Of a stretch of 27,520 bases of DNA, positions 1-7,183 are shown in pieces (position 1 is the stretch's first letter; each line of letters opens with the position of its first letter). The DNA comes from CAZNNH01 sp964574335. Its GTDB lineage: Bacteria > Acidobacteriota > Vicinamibacteria > Fen-336. Below the pieces are notes generated by a model. The model was not told the origin of the DNA. It made no database searches and saw only the letters and a list, made by a program, of their open reading frames with translations. The translations under genes and the position numbers were made by a program. The stretch is from positions 1 to 27,520 of the forward strand of contig CAZNNH010000071.1 in the NCBI GenBank assembly GCA_964574335.1, read 5' to 3'.

Positions 1-220
1 CCATCCCATCGCTGTCGTGGGCGGCGTTGACGAACACACGCGCCACCCGCTCGGGCTCCGGTAGCGTCGGCTGGCCGAAGCGCGCAATGGCCTGCAGGAA
101 CCCGTACATCGTGGTCGCCCCGCCGATGCCCAGCGCAAGCGTCAGCACGGCCACGGCCGCGAACCCGGGACGGCGCGACCACTGCCGCATCGTGAAGCGC
201 ACGTCCTGACCGAGGTTCAT
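1..220 (-). CDS. Orphan ABC-type permease (ADOP/MacB-FtsX family), N-terminal part only
   Basis: Only the first 73 codons lie in the window; the gene runs off the left edge. The start is an ATG (complement of 218-220) with a purine-rich GGAGAG about 5 bases upstream. The protein begins MNLGQDVRFTMRQWSRRPGF, followed by one hydrophobic helix at about residues 20-45 and the ...RFGQPTLPEPERVARVFV... entry into the periplasmic core domain. It is almost the same as the start of the next gene upstream (252-2624), so the same family assignment applies: a MacB-like permease with FtsX modules and no encoded ATPase nearby. Only 31 bases separate the two genes, so they are probably co-transcribed. The substrate cannot be read from sequence. 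Confidence 0.85.
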   Translation of the reverse strand, partial: MNLGQDVRFTMRQWSRRPGFAAVAVLTLALGIGGATTMYGFLQAIARFGQPTLPEPERVARVFVNAAHDSDGM

Positions 221-250
221 GACATCTCTCCGTTCGTCCGGACCGACTCT
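1..250. repeat. Direct repeat from tandem duplication of the permease start (partner 2402-2660)
   Basis: Positions 1-250 and about 2402-2660 match at most positions, including the coding starts, both ribosome sites and a leader motif outside the reading frame (CGTCCGGACCGACTCT at about 235-250; the partner has an extra GGACC). Sharing non-coding leader as well as coding sequence indicates tandem gene duplication, not just family resemblance. The first copy is cut by the window edge, so the full repeat length is unknown. Confidence 0.8.
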
Positions 251-251
251 G

Positions 252-2624
252 CTATTCGGATCGCAGCGCCTGTGCCGGATCCACCCGGGCGGCGTGGCGG
301 GCGGGCACGTAGCAGGCTGTCGCTGCGGTGACTCCCAGCACGCCCGCGATCCCGAGCCAGAAGACCGGGTCGAGGGAGCTCATTCCCAGAAGGCCGGGGA
401 AGCCCGTTCGGACGCCGACGGCGACCCCGGTGACGCCCAGCGCGGCGCCGATCCCGATCCGGATCAGGCCGTCTCGGACCACCAGGCCCACCAGGCTTCG
501 TGGGGACGCGCCCAGGGCGAGGCGGACGCCCATCTCGACGCGGCGCTCACTCACCAACTGGCTCATCACGCCGAAGACGCCGATGATCGCGAGCAGCAGC
601 GCCAGCCCGCCGGTGGCGCCCATCAACTGGTCGACGACCATGGGCCGCCCTCGAGTCAGGTCGAGCACGGATCCCACGGAGCGGATCTGCCGCAGGCGAA
701 GGTGGGGGCTCGTCTCCTCGACTGCCCGGCGGATCGGGCCGAAGAGCTGTGCCCCCTCACCCTCCGTCCGGGCGACAATCTCGAACCGGGGCGCGGCCCC
801 CCTCGTCCAGGGTCGAAAGAGCGAGTGCCCGAATTCGAGCCGGAACTCCTCGATGGCGTCGAGGCGCCCGAAGCGAACGGGATCCCGGGAAACACCCACC
901 ACCGTGACGGCGTCGGTTCTTCCCTGGTCGGCCACGTAGAGGGTCTGCCCGAGCGGGCTCCGGCCCGGCCAGAGGCGCGCGGCGAGGCTCTCGTTGAGGA
1001 CCGTCACCAGCCCGCCCGATTCTTCCTCGACGAACGTCCGTCCGAGCGTGATCGGCAGCCTGAGAGTCGCGAAGTAGTCGGGATCGATCTCCACCTGTCG
1101 CGCGGGCAGCCCTATCTTGGAGGGCTCGGAGCTCACACGGGCAGAGGCGTTGCCGAAGGGCAGCTCCCCAAAGGTGACGCCACGGACGCCGGGAATGGCC
1201 AAGACCCGCTCCTTCAGCAGCCGGCGGAGGTCCGGAGCGGCCCGCGCTACCTCGCCGGCCGCCCAGCCCTTCTCCGGAGAAACCTCCGCGACCACGAGCT
1301 GCTCCCCCTCGAAGTTGAGGTCCATCGAGCGAAGGGCCGAGAAGAAGCTCCCGAACATGAAGGCGGTGACGACGAGACCGGCAGCCAGGCCGACCTCGAG
1401 CACGGCGAAGACATCGCGCAGGTGGTAGCGGCCGACGCCGAAGAGTGGGCGGTGCAGGCTGGTCCGCAGGGAGTCGGCGACGCTCCTCCGAAGGCTGTGG
1501 AAGAGCGGGGCAGTGCCGAAGACGAGCGGCGTCAAGAGCGTTGCCGCCCCGCAGAAGAGCAGGGCGGAGGCGTCCAGACCCATCCGGACGTCGATCTCCG
1601 GCGGGAATAGTGTGCGAATGCCCCGTAGGCCGAGAAGGGCCAGGACGGCGCCGACCGCGCCGCCGACAGCGGCGAGGAGCCCGCTTTCGACCAGGAGCTG
1701 GAGCGCGAGGCGCCACCTCGCGACCCCGAGCGCCAGTCGAACCGCCATCTCCCGCTCCCGCTGGACCGCCCGGACCAGCAGCAGGGTGGCCACGTTGGCG
1801 CAGCCGATCAACAGCACCAGGACCGCCGGTCCGACCAGCATCAGCCAGCCCAGGCGAAGGCGGTGGCCGGCGTCGTCGAGGATCGGCACCAGCCGCGGCC
1901 GCCACTGCGCGGGAGCGCCAGACACGCCAACCGCCTGCAGCTCCGACCGCACCTGTGCCCACGAGGCCTGGCGTTGGCTCCTCCCGATCACCCGGACTGG
2001 CGCGCTGTCGTCGAGGCCCATCAGGGGTATGAAGATGTCCGTCGGCCCCATGGCCATGCCCAGGTTCTCGGTGATCACGCCGATCACGGTATGGCTCTCG
2101 CCGTCGAGGTCGAGGGCCCGGCCGAGGACCGCCGGGTCGCCGCCGAACCTCGAACGCCAGGTCCGCTCGCTGAGCAGGGCGGGACGGGCCTCACCGGTGC
2201 GGAGATCCTCCTCGGTGAAGATCCGGCCGATCACCGGCGGGGTCTCCAGCAGTGCCAGGAAGCTGGGCGTGACGGAGAGCACCCCCACGTCGTCCGTCCC
2301 TTCGTCCGCACGCAACGTCAGTCCGTCGGAGGTGTACCCCGCCAGCCACTGGAACGACGAAACCCCCTCCGCCCAACGGCGGTAGTCGCCGTAGGTCGCC
2401 GGTCCCATCCCCTCGCTGTCGTGGGCGGCGGTGACGAAGATGCGCGCCACCCGCTCGGGCTCCGGGAGGGTCGGCTGGCCGAAGCGCGCGAAGGCCTGGA
2501 GGACCGCGTACATGGTGGTGGCGCCGCCGATGCCGAGGGCCAGCGTGACGATCGCCACGGCCGCGAACCCGGGACGCCGCGACCACTGCCGCATCGTGAA
2601 GCGCACGTCCTGACCGAGACTCAT
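252..2624 (-). CDS. Orphan ABC-type permease (ADOP family, MacB_PCD-FtsX duplicated)
   Basis: A 790-residue inner-membrane permease. The order is: short cytoplasmic start, helix at about 20-45, periplasmic MacB core domain (about 50-245), three FtsX helices (about 260-284, 312-336, 353-373), another helix (about 404-428), a second periplasmic domain (about 440-650) and three final helices (about 668-690, 715-740, 755-775). Both FtsX modules carry the expected cytoplasmic motif: MAVRLALGVARWR near 294 and MGVRLALGASPRS near 698. The end, AARVDPAQALRSE, is typical of ADOP proteins. The start ATG (complement of 2622-2624) has GGAGGG upstream. No ABC ATPase is encoded in the window, as is usual for this family. 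It probably acts in export or envelope stress, but the cargo is unknown. Confidence 0.93.
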   Translation of the reverse strand: MSLGQDVRFTMRQWSRRPGFAAVAIVTLALGIGGATTMYAVLQAFARFGQPTLPEPERVARIFVTAAHDSEGMGPATYGDYRRWAEGVSSFQWLAGYTSDGLTLRADEGTDDVGVLSVTPSFLALLETPPVIGRIFTEEDLRTGEARPALLSERTWRSRFGGDPAVLGRALDLDGESHTVIGVITENLGMAMGPTDIFIPLMGLDDSAPVRVIGRSQRQASWAQVRSELQAVGVSGAPAQWRPRLVPILDDAGHRLRLGWLMLVGPAVLVLLIGCANVATLLLVRAVQREREMAVRLALGVARWRLALQLLVESGLLAAVGGAVGAVLALLGLRGIRTLFPPEIDVRMGLDASALLFCGAATLLTPLVFGTAPLFHSLRRSVADSLRTSLHRPLFGVGRYHLRDVFAVLEVGLAAGLVVTAFMFGSFFSALRSMDLNFEGEQLVVAEVSPEKGWAAGEVARAAPDLRRLLKERVLAIPGVRGVTFGELPFGNASARVSSEPSKIGLPARQVEIDPDYFATLRLPITLGRTFVEEESGGLVTVLNESLAARLWPGRSPLGQTLYVADQGRTDAVTVVGVSRDPVRFGRLDAIEEFRLEFGHSLFRPWTRGAAPRFEIVARTEGEGAQLFGPIRRAVEETSPHLRLRQIRSVGSVLDLTRGRPMVVDQLMGATGGLALLLAIIGVFGVMSQLVSERRVEMGVRLALGASPRSLVGLVVRDGLIRIGIGAALGVTGVAVGVRTGFPGLLGMSSLDPVFWLGIAGVLGVTAATACYVPARHAARVDPAQALRSE

Positions 2625-2731
2625 GCCATTCCCTCCGCTCGTCCGGACCGGACCGACTCTACGGCCGGCTTCTGGCGTCCGTCAATCCGGTCTGTGGGGA
2701 CCCGCCCCTTGCCCAGGGCGATGAGCTTGCG

Positions 2732-3058
2732 TCAGGCCAGGCCGAGAGCTACGCCGAGCGCCCGGTCGAGGGAACGCCTTCGCGGGAGGCTCAGGGAGCC
2801 CGCGAAGTCGGTGAGCAGTGACTTGTGAACGCTGAGCAGCGCGTCACAGTGGATGCTGGATTCGTGCTTGAGGCCGTCCTCGGGGCCCAGCTCTACCTGG
2901 GTCGACAATCCGTCTCGGCGCGTGTAGATGGGCGCGCAGACCACCGTCGAGAAGCGAGAGTCGATCAGCGCTTGGCGGCTGACGATGACGAAGACCCGCG
3001 ACCGTTTCGGACTACCGCTACCGGGATGCCGAACGCGGTAGAGGTCCCCCCGTTTCAC
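2732..3058 (-). CDS. MazF/PemK-family toxin (mRNA interferase type)
   Basis: A 108-residue protein with the MazF/PemK layout: an N-terminal strand with GDLYRV, a basic loop (PKRSR near residues 17-21) leading into VFVIVSR, then FSTVVCAPIYT, and a C-terminal block with CDALLSVHKSLL. Family members are ribosome-independent endoribonucleases that cut mRNA at short motifs. The start is GTG (complement of 3056-3058) and overlaps the antitoxin stop by four bases (GTGA), so translation is probably coupled. The length is normal for the family. The cutting specificity cannot be read from sequence. Confidence 0.85.
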   Translation of the reverse strand: MKRGDLYRVRHPGSGSPKRSRVFVIVSRQALIDSRFSTVVCAPIYTRRDGLSTQVELGPEDGLKHESSIHCDALLSVHKSLLTDFAGSLSLPRRRSLDRALGVALGLA

Positions 3059-3285
3059 GAGTCGGCCTGATAGGAGAGCACGTCCTCCATCTCGCTGTTC
3101 AACGCGTCCGCAGCGTGGTCGATGAGCTCGCGGTCGCGGGCGTCGCGTGCTGCCCGTGCCTGCCCAGAGAGGTACTCTCGCGCCGCATCTTCGAGAATCC
3201 GGGAGCGACTCCGTCCCCGGCTCGCCGCGCGGTCGATTGCTTTCAGGACCCCCTCGTCAATCGTGACCGATGTCTCCACTCTCAT
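3055..3285 (-). CDS. Ribbon-helix-helix (CopG/MetJ-type) antitoxin
   Basis: A 76-residue protein whose first half, MRVETSVTIDEGVLKAID followed by SRSRILEDAAREYL, is a ribbon-helix-helix DNA-binding domain (about 1-45). The charged C-terminal tail (about 46-76) is where such antitoxins usually wrap their toxin. It lies immediately upstream of the MazF-like toxin and overlaps it by four bases, the normal antitoxin-first order. Two starts are possible: ATG at 3285, which fits the family N-terminus, or an in-frame ATG at 3297 (80 residues), which has a better-spaced GGAG. A short palindrome spans both candidate starts and could be the autoregulatory operator. Confidence 0.8.
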   Translation of the reverse strand: MRVETSVTIDEGVLKAIDRAASRGRSRSRILEDAAREYLSGQARAARDARDRELIDHAADALNSEMEDVLSYQADS

Positions 3286-3297
3286 GCTCCACAGCAT
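3284..3297. promoter_or_regulatory. Inverted repeat at the antitoxin start (possible autoregulatory operator)
   Basis: ATGCT-CCAC-AGCAT is a perfect 5-bp inverted repeat with a 4-base spacer. It overlaps both candidate start codons of the antitoxin. Ribbon-helix-helix antitoxins typically bind such short palindromes to repress their own operon. A site this short can arise by chance; its location is the main support. Confidence 0.4.
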
Positions 3298-3620
3298 ACT
3301 GCCCCACTCCACACTTTCTAACCCGGCATCCCAATGGGTCACCCGCTCGGCCTCGCCGGCTCGGCTCGGAGATCACCGAGATCTGGCACCCAGACTGCCT
3401 CCGCAGGGCCCACGCTCACCATAGCCCAGTGGGTATCTGTCATAGCGACGTCGGGATCCTGGGAGGCTCGGCAAGCGCGACACATACGACTTCGCCTGTT
3501 CTTGGCGATGGCACGTCGTTTGCGAGCTCGAGTCTCGCTTGCGCTCGCTGCGCGCCGGAAGACGCTGGACACAGGTCTCGCAGAGGAACCGCGAGAACAG
3601 GCAGGAAGGAGGACTCGCAG
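3286..3620. other. Intergenic region between divergent TA operon and TPR gene
   Basis: This 335-base stretch separates the minus-strand antitoxin from the plus-strand TPR gene. It holds the sigma-54-type element at 3509-3523 and a weaker one at 3384-3398 (TGGCACC-CAGA-CTGC, correct GG-N10-GC spacing). A frame stays open across it on the plus strand, but without a family match or a ribosome site, so I do not call it coding. Confidence 0.6.
3509..3523 (+). promoter_or_regulatory. Sigma-54 (-24/-12) promoter, near-perfect consensus
   Basis: The bases TGGCACG-TCGT-TTGC match the RpoN consensus TGGCACG-N4-TTGC at every fixed position, and the GG and GC doublets are exactly ten bases apart. Transcription would start near 3535, leaving about an 85-base leader before the TPR gene at 3621. 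A sigma-54 promoter implies an enhancer-binding activator; none is encoded in the window. Confidence 0.75.
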
Positions 3621-3956
3621 ATGCTTTTCTTCAAGAAGAGGAAGACGGCCCAATCCTGCTATGAGATGGGCTACGCGTGCTACCTGAAGTACGGGAAGGA
3701 CTCCGTGAGCGGAGGCCGGCAAGAAGATCCCCACGACCTCGACCTGGCCGAGTTTCACCTCAAGAAGGCGCTCGAGTTGAACCACCTGTGGGTGCCCGCG
3801 ATGGTCATCCTGGGTTTCGTCTATCAAGCCAAGGGTGATACCGAGAACGCCAAGCGCTGGCTTGGACGGGCGTTGCAGTATCCGACGGTGCTTGGATCGA
3901 ACCTAGAAGGCGTGAGGGAGTCATTCAACGACTTGTGCAACAGGGCCGACTCCTGA
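3621..3956 (+). CDS. Small TPR-like protein
   Basis: A 111-residue cytoplasmic protein starting MLFFKKRKTAQSCYEMGYAC. The ATG at 3621 has an excellent GGAAGGAGG eight bases upstream, which excludes the longer frame that is open from 3270. Two helical pairs are visible: one around 15-55 (LAEFHLKKALELN, the second half of a TPR) and one at about 60-85 (AMVILGFVYQAKGDTENAKRWLGRAL), a clear TPR unit. The basic N-terminus, KKRK, could touch membrane or nucleic acid. It is likely an adaptor. It sits behind the sigma-54 promoter and 113 bases before a small membrane protein on the same strand, so the two may be one unit. I do not recognise a named family. Confidence 0.82.
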   Translation: MLFFKKRKTAQSCYEMGYACYLKYGKDSVSGGRQEDPHDLDLAEFHLKKALELNHLWVPAMVILGFVYQAKGDTENAKRWLGRALQYPTVLGSNLEGVRESFNDLCNRADS

Positions 3957-4069
3957 CTGATGTCCGTCGGCGGAGCTGGCCGAGTCCGCAACCTCCCGGG
4001 CTGGAGTTTTCACCGGTGACGGGGTCGTGACCGCGTTACCGATGCCCGGTGCGTTGCTGAGGGGGCAAC

Positions 4070-4483
4070 ATGGTCGCGAGCGCTGCGTCTCCTGAGCAGG
4101 CGGCTTTGGAGGCACGCGAAAAAGAAGAGCACGAATCGCGTAGAGATGACGATTGCTGCAGCAGCGTCCTGTCTTCGACGGCGTCGCGCTACGGCTTCTC
4201 GGGTGGCGCCGAATCGGAAGCGGGTTTGCTCGAGAAGGTCGGACTCGTGCTGACGCTTGTCTTCGGCATGGCGCTCGCGTTCATCCTCGTGGCAATGGCA
4301 CTCGCCCCCATGTGGCTACCGACAATTCTGTTCGGCTACAGGAACGATGCCGCCGCCTTCTGGAAGGCGCTTGGACGGCTGGGCATGACTTCATACGACG
4401 GCGCCACGATGAGCGCCATCATCGTATCCGCCATCGGCGGCCTTGTCTTGTACGCACTCGTTCGCGGACTGATGGACTCCTAG
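4070..4483 (+). CDS. Small integral membrane protein of unknown function (two helices)
   Basis: A 137-residue protein. The first 50 residues are polar and charged and include a CC pair (DDDCCSSV near 27-34). Then come helix 1 at about 56-82 (VGLVLTLVFGMALAFILVAM) and helix 2 at about 112-133 (TMSAIIVSAIGGLVLYALV). Between them lies a loop with FGYRNDAAAFWKALGRLGM. The ATG at 4070 has GAGGGGGC upstream. It follows the TPR gene on the same strand with no convincing terminator in the gap, so it may share its sigma-54 control. I do not recognise a family; the start and strand are well supported, the role is not. Confidence 0.65.
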   Translation: MVASAASPEQAALEAREKEEHESRRDDDCCSSVLSSTASRYGFSGGAESEAGLLEKVGLVLTLVFGMALAFILVAMALAPMWLPTILFGYRNDAAAFWKALGRLGMTSYDGATMSAIIVSAIGGLVLYALVRGLMDS

Positions 4484-4919
4484 CTTCGAAGCGACTGGCC
4501 AAGCCGGTCCACTGCCAGGGTCGCGTCGCCTTCGCGCCATTCCAGATGGTCCCGCTGGGGCCTGCTCGCCTCGCTGGGGCTCGGCTGCACGGCCTGCGCG
4601 CCGTGGAGCGGTCGTCGCCGCCCTCCTCGTACCAGGCGTCGTCGACAGACACCACATGCGCGTGAGGGTTGAGCCGCAAGTCGGACGAGGTTCGCTGCGA
4701 TGCGGCCACCGATCCCGTCTTCGCGTCCGGCGCACCATCCCCCGGCCGGCGTGGAAGCTCTGCGCCGTCTCCACGAAGATCGATCCTCCTTGACAACGGC
4801 CTCGCGTCCACCACACCAACGGTGACGCCGCCAGCCCCGAGCCGGATCCCCGAGAACCCGCAGACCGCCGAGAGAGGGTAGACTCGCTACAGTCTCGGAT
4901 CGTTCGGAAGGAATCGGAG
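4484..4919. other. Intergenic region holding a decayed transposase fragment
   Basis: This 436-base stretch has no intact gene. Its minus strand carries the IS91-type fragment at about 4611-4724. Frames on either side of the fragment are open but lose all resemblance, so indels or replacement have occurred. Just before the kinase there is a small inverted repeat, AGACT-N6-AGTCT (about 4880-4895), and weak -10-like bases (TACAGT). Confidence 0.5.
4611..4724 (-). pseudogene. Remnant of an IS91-family (Y2) transposase
   Basis: Read on the minus strand, this segment gives TGSVAASQRTSSDLRLNPHA followed by HVVSVDDAWYEEGGDD. It closely resembles the conserved block of IS91-type transposases, where the run 'QR-SSDLRLNPH-HV' precedes 'LDG-' (from memory of the family). 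About 38 codons are recognisable; the catalytic tyrosines and the rest are absent. The expected LDG is changed to VDD. It is a relic of a past insertion, with no visible terminal repeats. Confidence 0.5.
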
Positions 4920-6776
4920 ATGTCCGTCAGCAGCGGCTCCAGGTTCGGCCCCTACGAGGTCCTCTCTCGCCTGGGCGAGGGGGGGATGGGCGAGGTCTAT
5001 CGAGCCCGGGACCAGCGGCTGGGCCGCGAGGTCGCCATCAAGGTCCTGCGCGCCGAGTACTCGTCCGACGCCGAGCGGCTGAGCCGTTTCGAGCAGGAGG
5101 CGCGCGCCGCCTCGGCCCTCAACCACCCCTACATCGTCACCATCTACGACATCGGCGAGGAGGAGGGGACCCGCTTCATCGCCATGGAGCTGGTGCGTGG
5201 CCGCACCGTACGCGCCCTGCTGGGTAGCGGGCCGTTCCCGGCGAGCGAGGCCCTCGACCTGGCGCTGCAGGCGGCCGAGGGCCTGACCAAGGCCCACGAG
5301 GCCGGCATCGTCCACCGCGACCTGAAGCCCGAGAACCTGATGGTCAGCGAGGACGGCCTGGTCAAGATCCTGGACTTCGGTCTGGCCAAGCTCACCCGTG
5401 GTCCGCTGGAGGTGGACACCGACGGGCCCACGATCGCCCACAGCCCGACCCGCGCCGGGACGCTGCTCGGCACCGTGGAGTACATGTCCCCGGAGCAGGC
5501 CAGCAGCCGCCCGGTGGACTTCCACACCGACCACTTCTCGCTGGGCGTGGTGATCTACGAGATGGTCACCGGGGAGCGGCCCTTCCAGCGCGAGAGCCTG
5601 CCCCAGACCCTCTCCGCGATCATAGAAGCCCCGGTGGCCCGGCTCGACTCGAAGGGGCGCGAGGTCCCGCCCGCCCTGGCGGACGTAGTGGCCCGTTGCC
5701 TGAGCAAGAAGCCCGAGCAGCGCTTCGCCACCACCCGCCAGCTCGCCGAGGCCTTGCGGTCCGCCAAGGAGAGCCCGCAGCGAACCTCGGAGCCGCCCCC
5801 GCCCGCCGCCGAGGCAGTGGTGCTCCGGGAGTCGCCGGTGGGCGACTACTACGTCCAGACCGAGCGGGGCACCCGGCGGATGAGCGAGGACCGGCTCCGC
5901 AGACGCCTCAGCCGTCACCGGCTCTCCGGGCTCGAGATGGTGCGCCGCGAGGGCGAGGACCACTGGAGCGCCCTCCACGACCGGAGGGTCTTCCGGGAGG
6001 TGGTGGCGGTCACCGGCAGCCCCCGCGACGCGGCGCGCTGGCACCTGGTGCAGGGGTTCGGTGGGCACCTGGCGGCCTTCATCGGCGTCGGCATCGGCAT
6101 GACCCTCATGCAGGGGCAGGTGCCGTTCTGGCTGGCCTTCTGGGGGATCGGCCTGCTCACCCATGCCTTCCGCGTCCTTCCCGCGCTGGTGGGACTGTGG
6201 CGCGAAGGGAAGCTGCCGCCGGGTCGCGTGGAGCCGCAGCCGAAGGCCCTCGCCGTCGGCCCGTCGCCCAAGGCCCCCTCGCCGGCGCTGTCACCCAGCT
6301 TCCTGGGCGAGGTCGAGCGGGTCCGCGGCCTGCTCGAGAACCGTCCCACCCGGGAAGGGCGCGAGCTGCTCTCGGAGATCGATCGCCTGGTGGCCTCCGT
6401 CACCGCCCTGACGGCCAAGGAGAAGGACCTCGAGGAGCAGACCTCGCCGGGCGAGCTGGAGGAGGTGCGCGTGGCCGAGGACCAGGCCCGGGCCAAGCTG
6501 GCGTCGTCGACGACCAAGTACGACCGCCAGCTCTTCCAGCGTCAGGTGGAGGTCCTGGCCACCCGCCGTCGCGCCATCGAGACCGCGCGGCTCCAGCTCG
6601 ACCGTATGCGGGTGCGCCGCAGCATGGCCGAGCACCAGCTCAAGCAGCTCCGCCTCGACCTCTCCCAGGCCGAGGCCCGGCGTATCGAAGCCCCGGAGCT
6701 GTCGTCGCGGATCCTGCAGATCCGCCACGAGGTGGACGCCTTCGACGAGGTCGAAGAGCTGCTGGCCCCCGACTGA
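4920..6776 (+). CDS. Membrane-anchored PknB-type Ser/Thr protein kinase with coiled-coil tail
   Basis: A 618-residue kinase. The catalytic domain (about 12-270) is complete: glycine loop GEGGMGEVYRARD, VAIK with Lys41, helix-C Glu60, HRDLKPEN with Asp134, DFG at 152-154, and SPEQ at 190-193 in place of APE. A Pro-rich linker follows. Residues about 305-360 (DYYVQTERGTRRMSEDRLRR, then HWSALHDRRVFREV) look like the GYF-2/'2TM'-associated module. Two helices at about 372-398 and 402-424 form a hairpin in the membrane, and a long charged coiled coil fills about 460-612. All catalytic residues are present, so it should be active. There are no PASTA repeats. AAGGA sits seven bases before the ATG. 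Substrates are unknown; it is convergent with the ECF cassette next door. Confidence 0.93.
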   Translation: MSVSSGSRFGPYEVLSRLGEGGMGEVYRARDQRLGREVAIKVLRAEYSSDAERLSRFEQEARAASALNHPYIVTIYDIGEEEGTRFIAMELVRGRTVRALLGSGPFPASEALDLALQAAEGLTKAHEAGIVHRDLKPENLMVSEDGLVKILDFGLAKLTRGPLEVDTDGPTIAHSPTRAGTLLGTVEYMSPEQASSRPVDFHTDHFSLGVVIYEMVTGERPFQRESLPQTLSAIIEAPVARLDSKGREVPPALADVVARCLSKKPEQRFATTRQLAEALRSAKESPQRTSEPPPPAAEAVVLRESPVGDYYVQTERGTRRMSEDRLRRRLSRHRLSGLEMVRREGEDHWSALHDRRVFREVVAVTGSPRDAARWHLVQGFGGHLAAFIGVGIGMTLMQGQVPFWLAFWGIGLLTHAFRVLPALVGLWREGKLPPGRVEPQPKALAVGPSPKAPSPALSPSFLGEVERVRGLLENRPTREGRELLSEIDRLVASVTALTAKEKDLEEQTSPGELEEVRVAEDQARAKLASSTTKYDRQLFQRQVEVLATRRRAIETARLQLDRMRVRRSMAEHQLKQLRLDLSQAEARRIEAPELSSRILQIRHEVDAFDEVEELLAPD

Positions 6777-6811
6777 CCTCGTCGGTCGTCGGGCACCCTC
6801 GGGCAGGCGCG

Positions 6812-7183
6812 CTAGGCGAGCCAGTCGAGGGTCTCGAACACCAGCTCGATCGGGTCCTTGCGCAGCACGGCCAGGAGGACGGCACTCGGCAGGACCACCC
6901 CGACGGCCAGTGTCCCGAGCAGAACGGGAGCGCTCGCGAGGCCGCGGGTTCCGAGCTGCAGGACGATCACGGCGCTGGCCGCCGCCGCCAGCAGCCAGTA
7001 GACCTGCAACGCCCACCTGAAGCGCCGCAAGAACCGCTTCCGCCGTCGCTCCACGGCCAACCGCGCCTCCAGCCGTCGGTCGAAGAACGGCGAGAGCTGG
7101 GGCTCAGGGACGCCCCGCAACGCCTGGCCAAGGGCGCGGTGGACGGCCTCCCGCTCTCCCGTCCGGGGGCGCTCTTCAGACAC
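6812..7183 (-). CDS. Putative membrane anti-sigma factor partner of the ECF sigma factor
   Basis: A 123-residue protein. An N-terminal cytoplasmic part (about 1-55, rich in Arg and Glu) is followed by two membrane helices at about 58-80 and 84-106 and a short C-terminus ending in ETLDWLA. The GTG start overlaps the sigma gene by eight bases and has a strong GAGGGGAG within the sigma coding sequence, so production is coupled. This position is typical of anti-sigma factors. The zinc-binding His-Cys motif of ZAS anti-sigma domains is absent (there is no Cys at all), so the assignment rests on context and topology. It could instead be a simple membrane regulator of unknown type. Confidence 0.65.
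   Translation of the reverse strand: MSEERPRTGEREAVHRALGQALRGVPEPQLSPFFDRRLEARLAVERRRKRFLRRFRWALQVYWLLAAAASAVIVLQLGTRGLASAPVLLGTLAVGVVLPSAVLLAVLRKDPIELVFETLDWLA

Noticed and set aside
219..1610. Long plus-strand frame opposite the permease gene
   Set aside because: Antisense shadow of a high-GC gene; the composition (His, Asp, Gly, Arg, Ala) is not protein-like and there is no ribosome site.
3384..3398. Second sigma-54-like element (TGGCACC-N4-CTGC)
   Set aside because: Spacing is right but two consensus bases are wrong; such matches are expected by chance in DNA this rich in G and C.
3270..3620. N-terminal extension of the TPR gene frame
   Set aside because: No resemblance, no ribosome site, and it spans the sigma-54 promoter. 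The ATG at 3621 has a perfect ribosome site.
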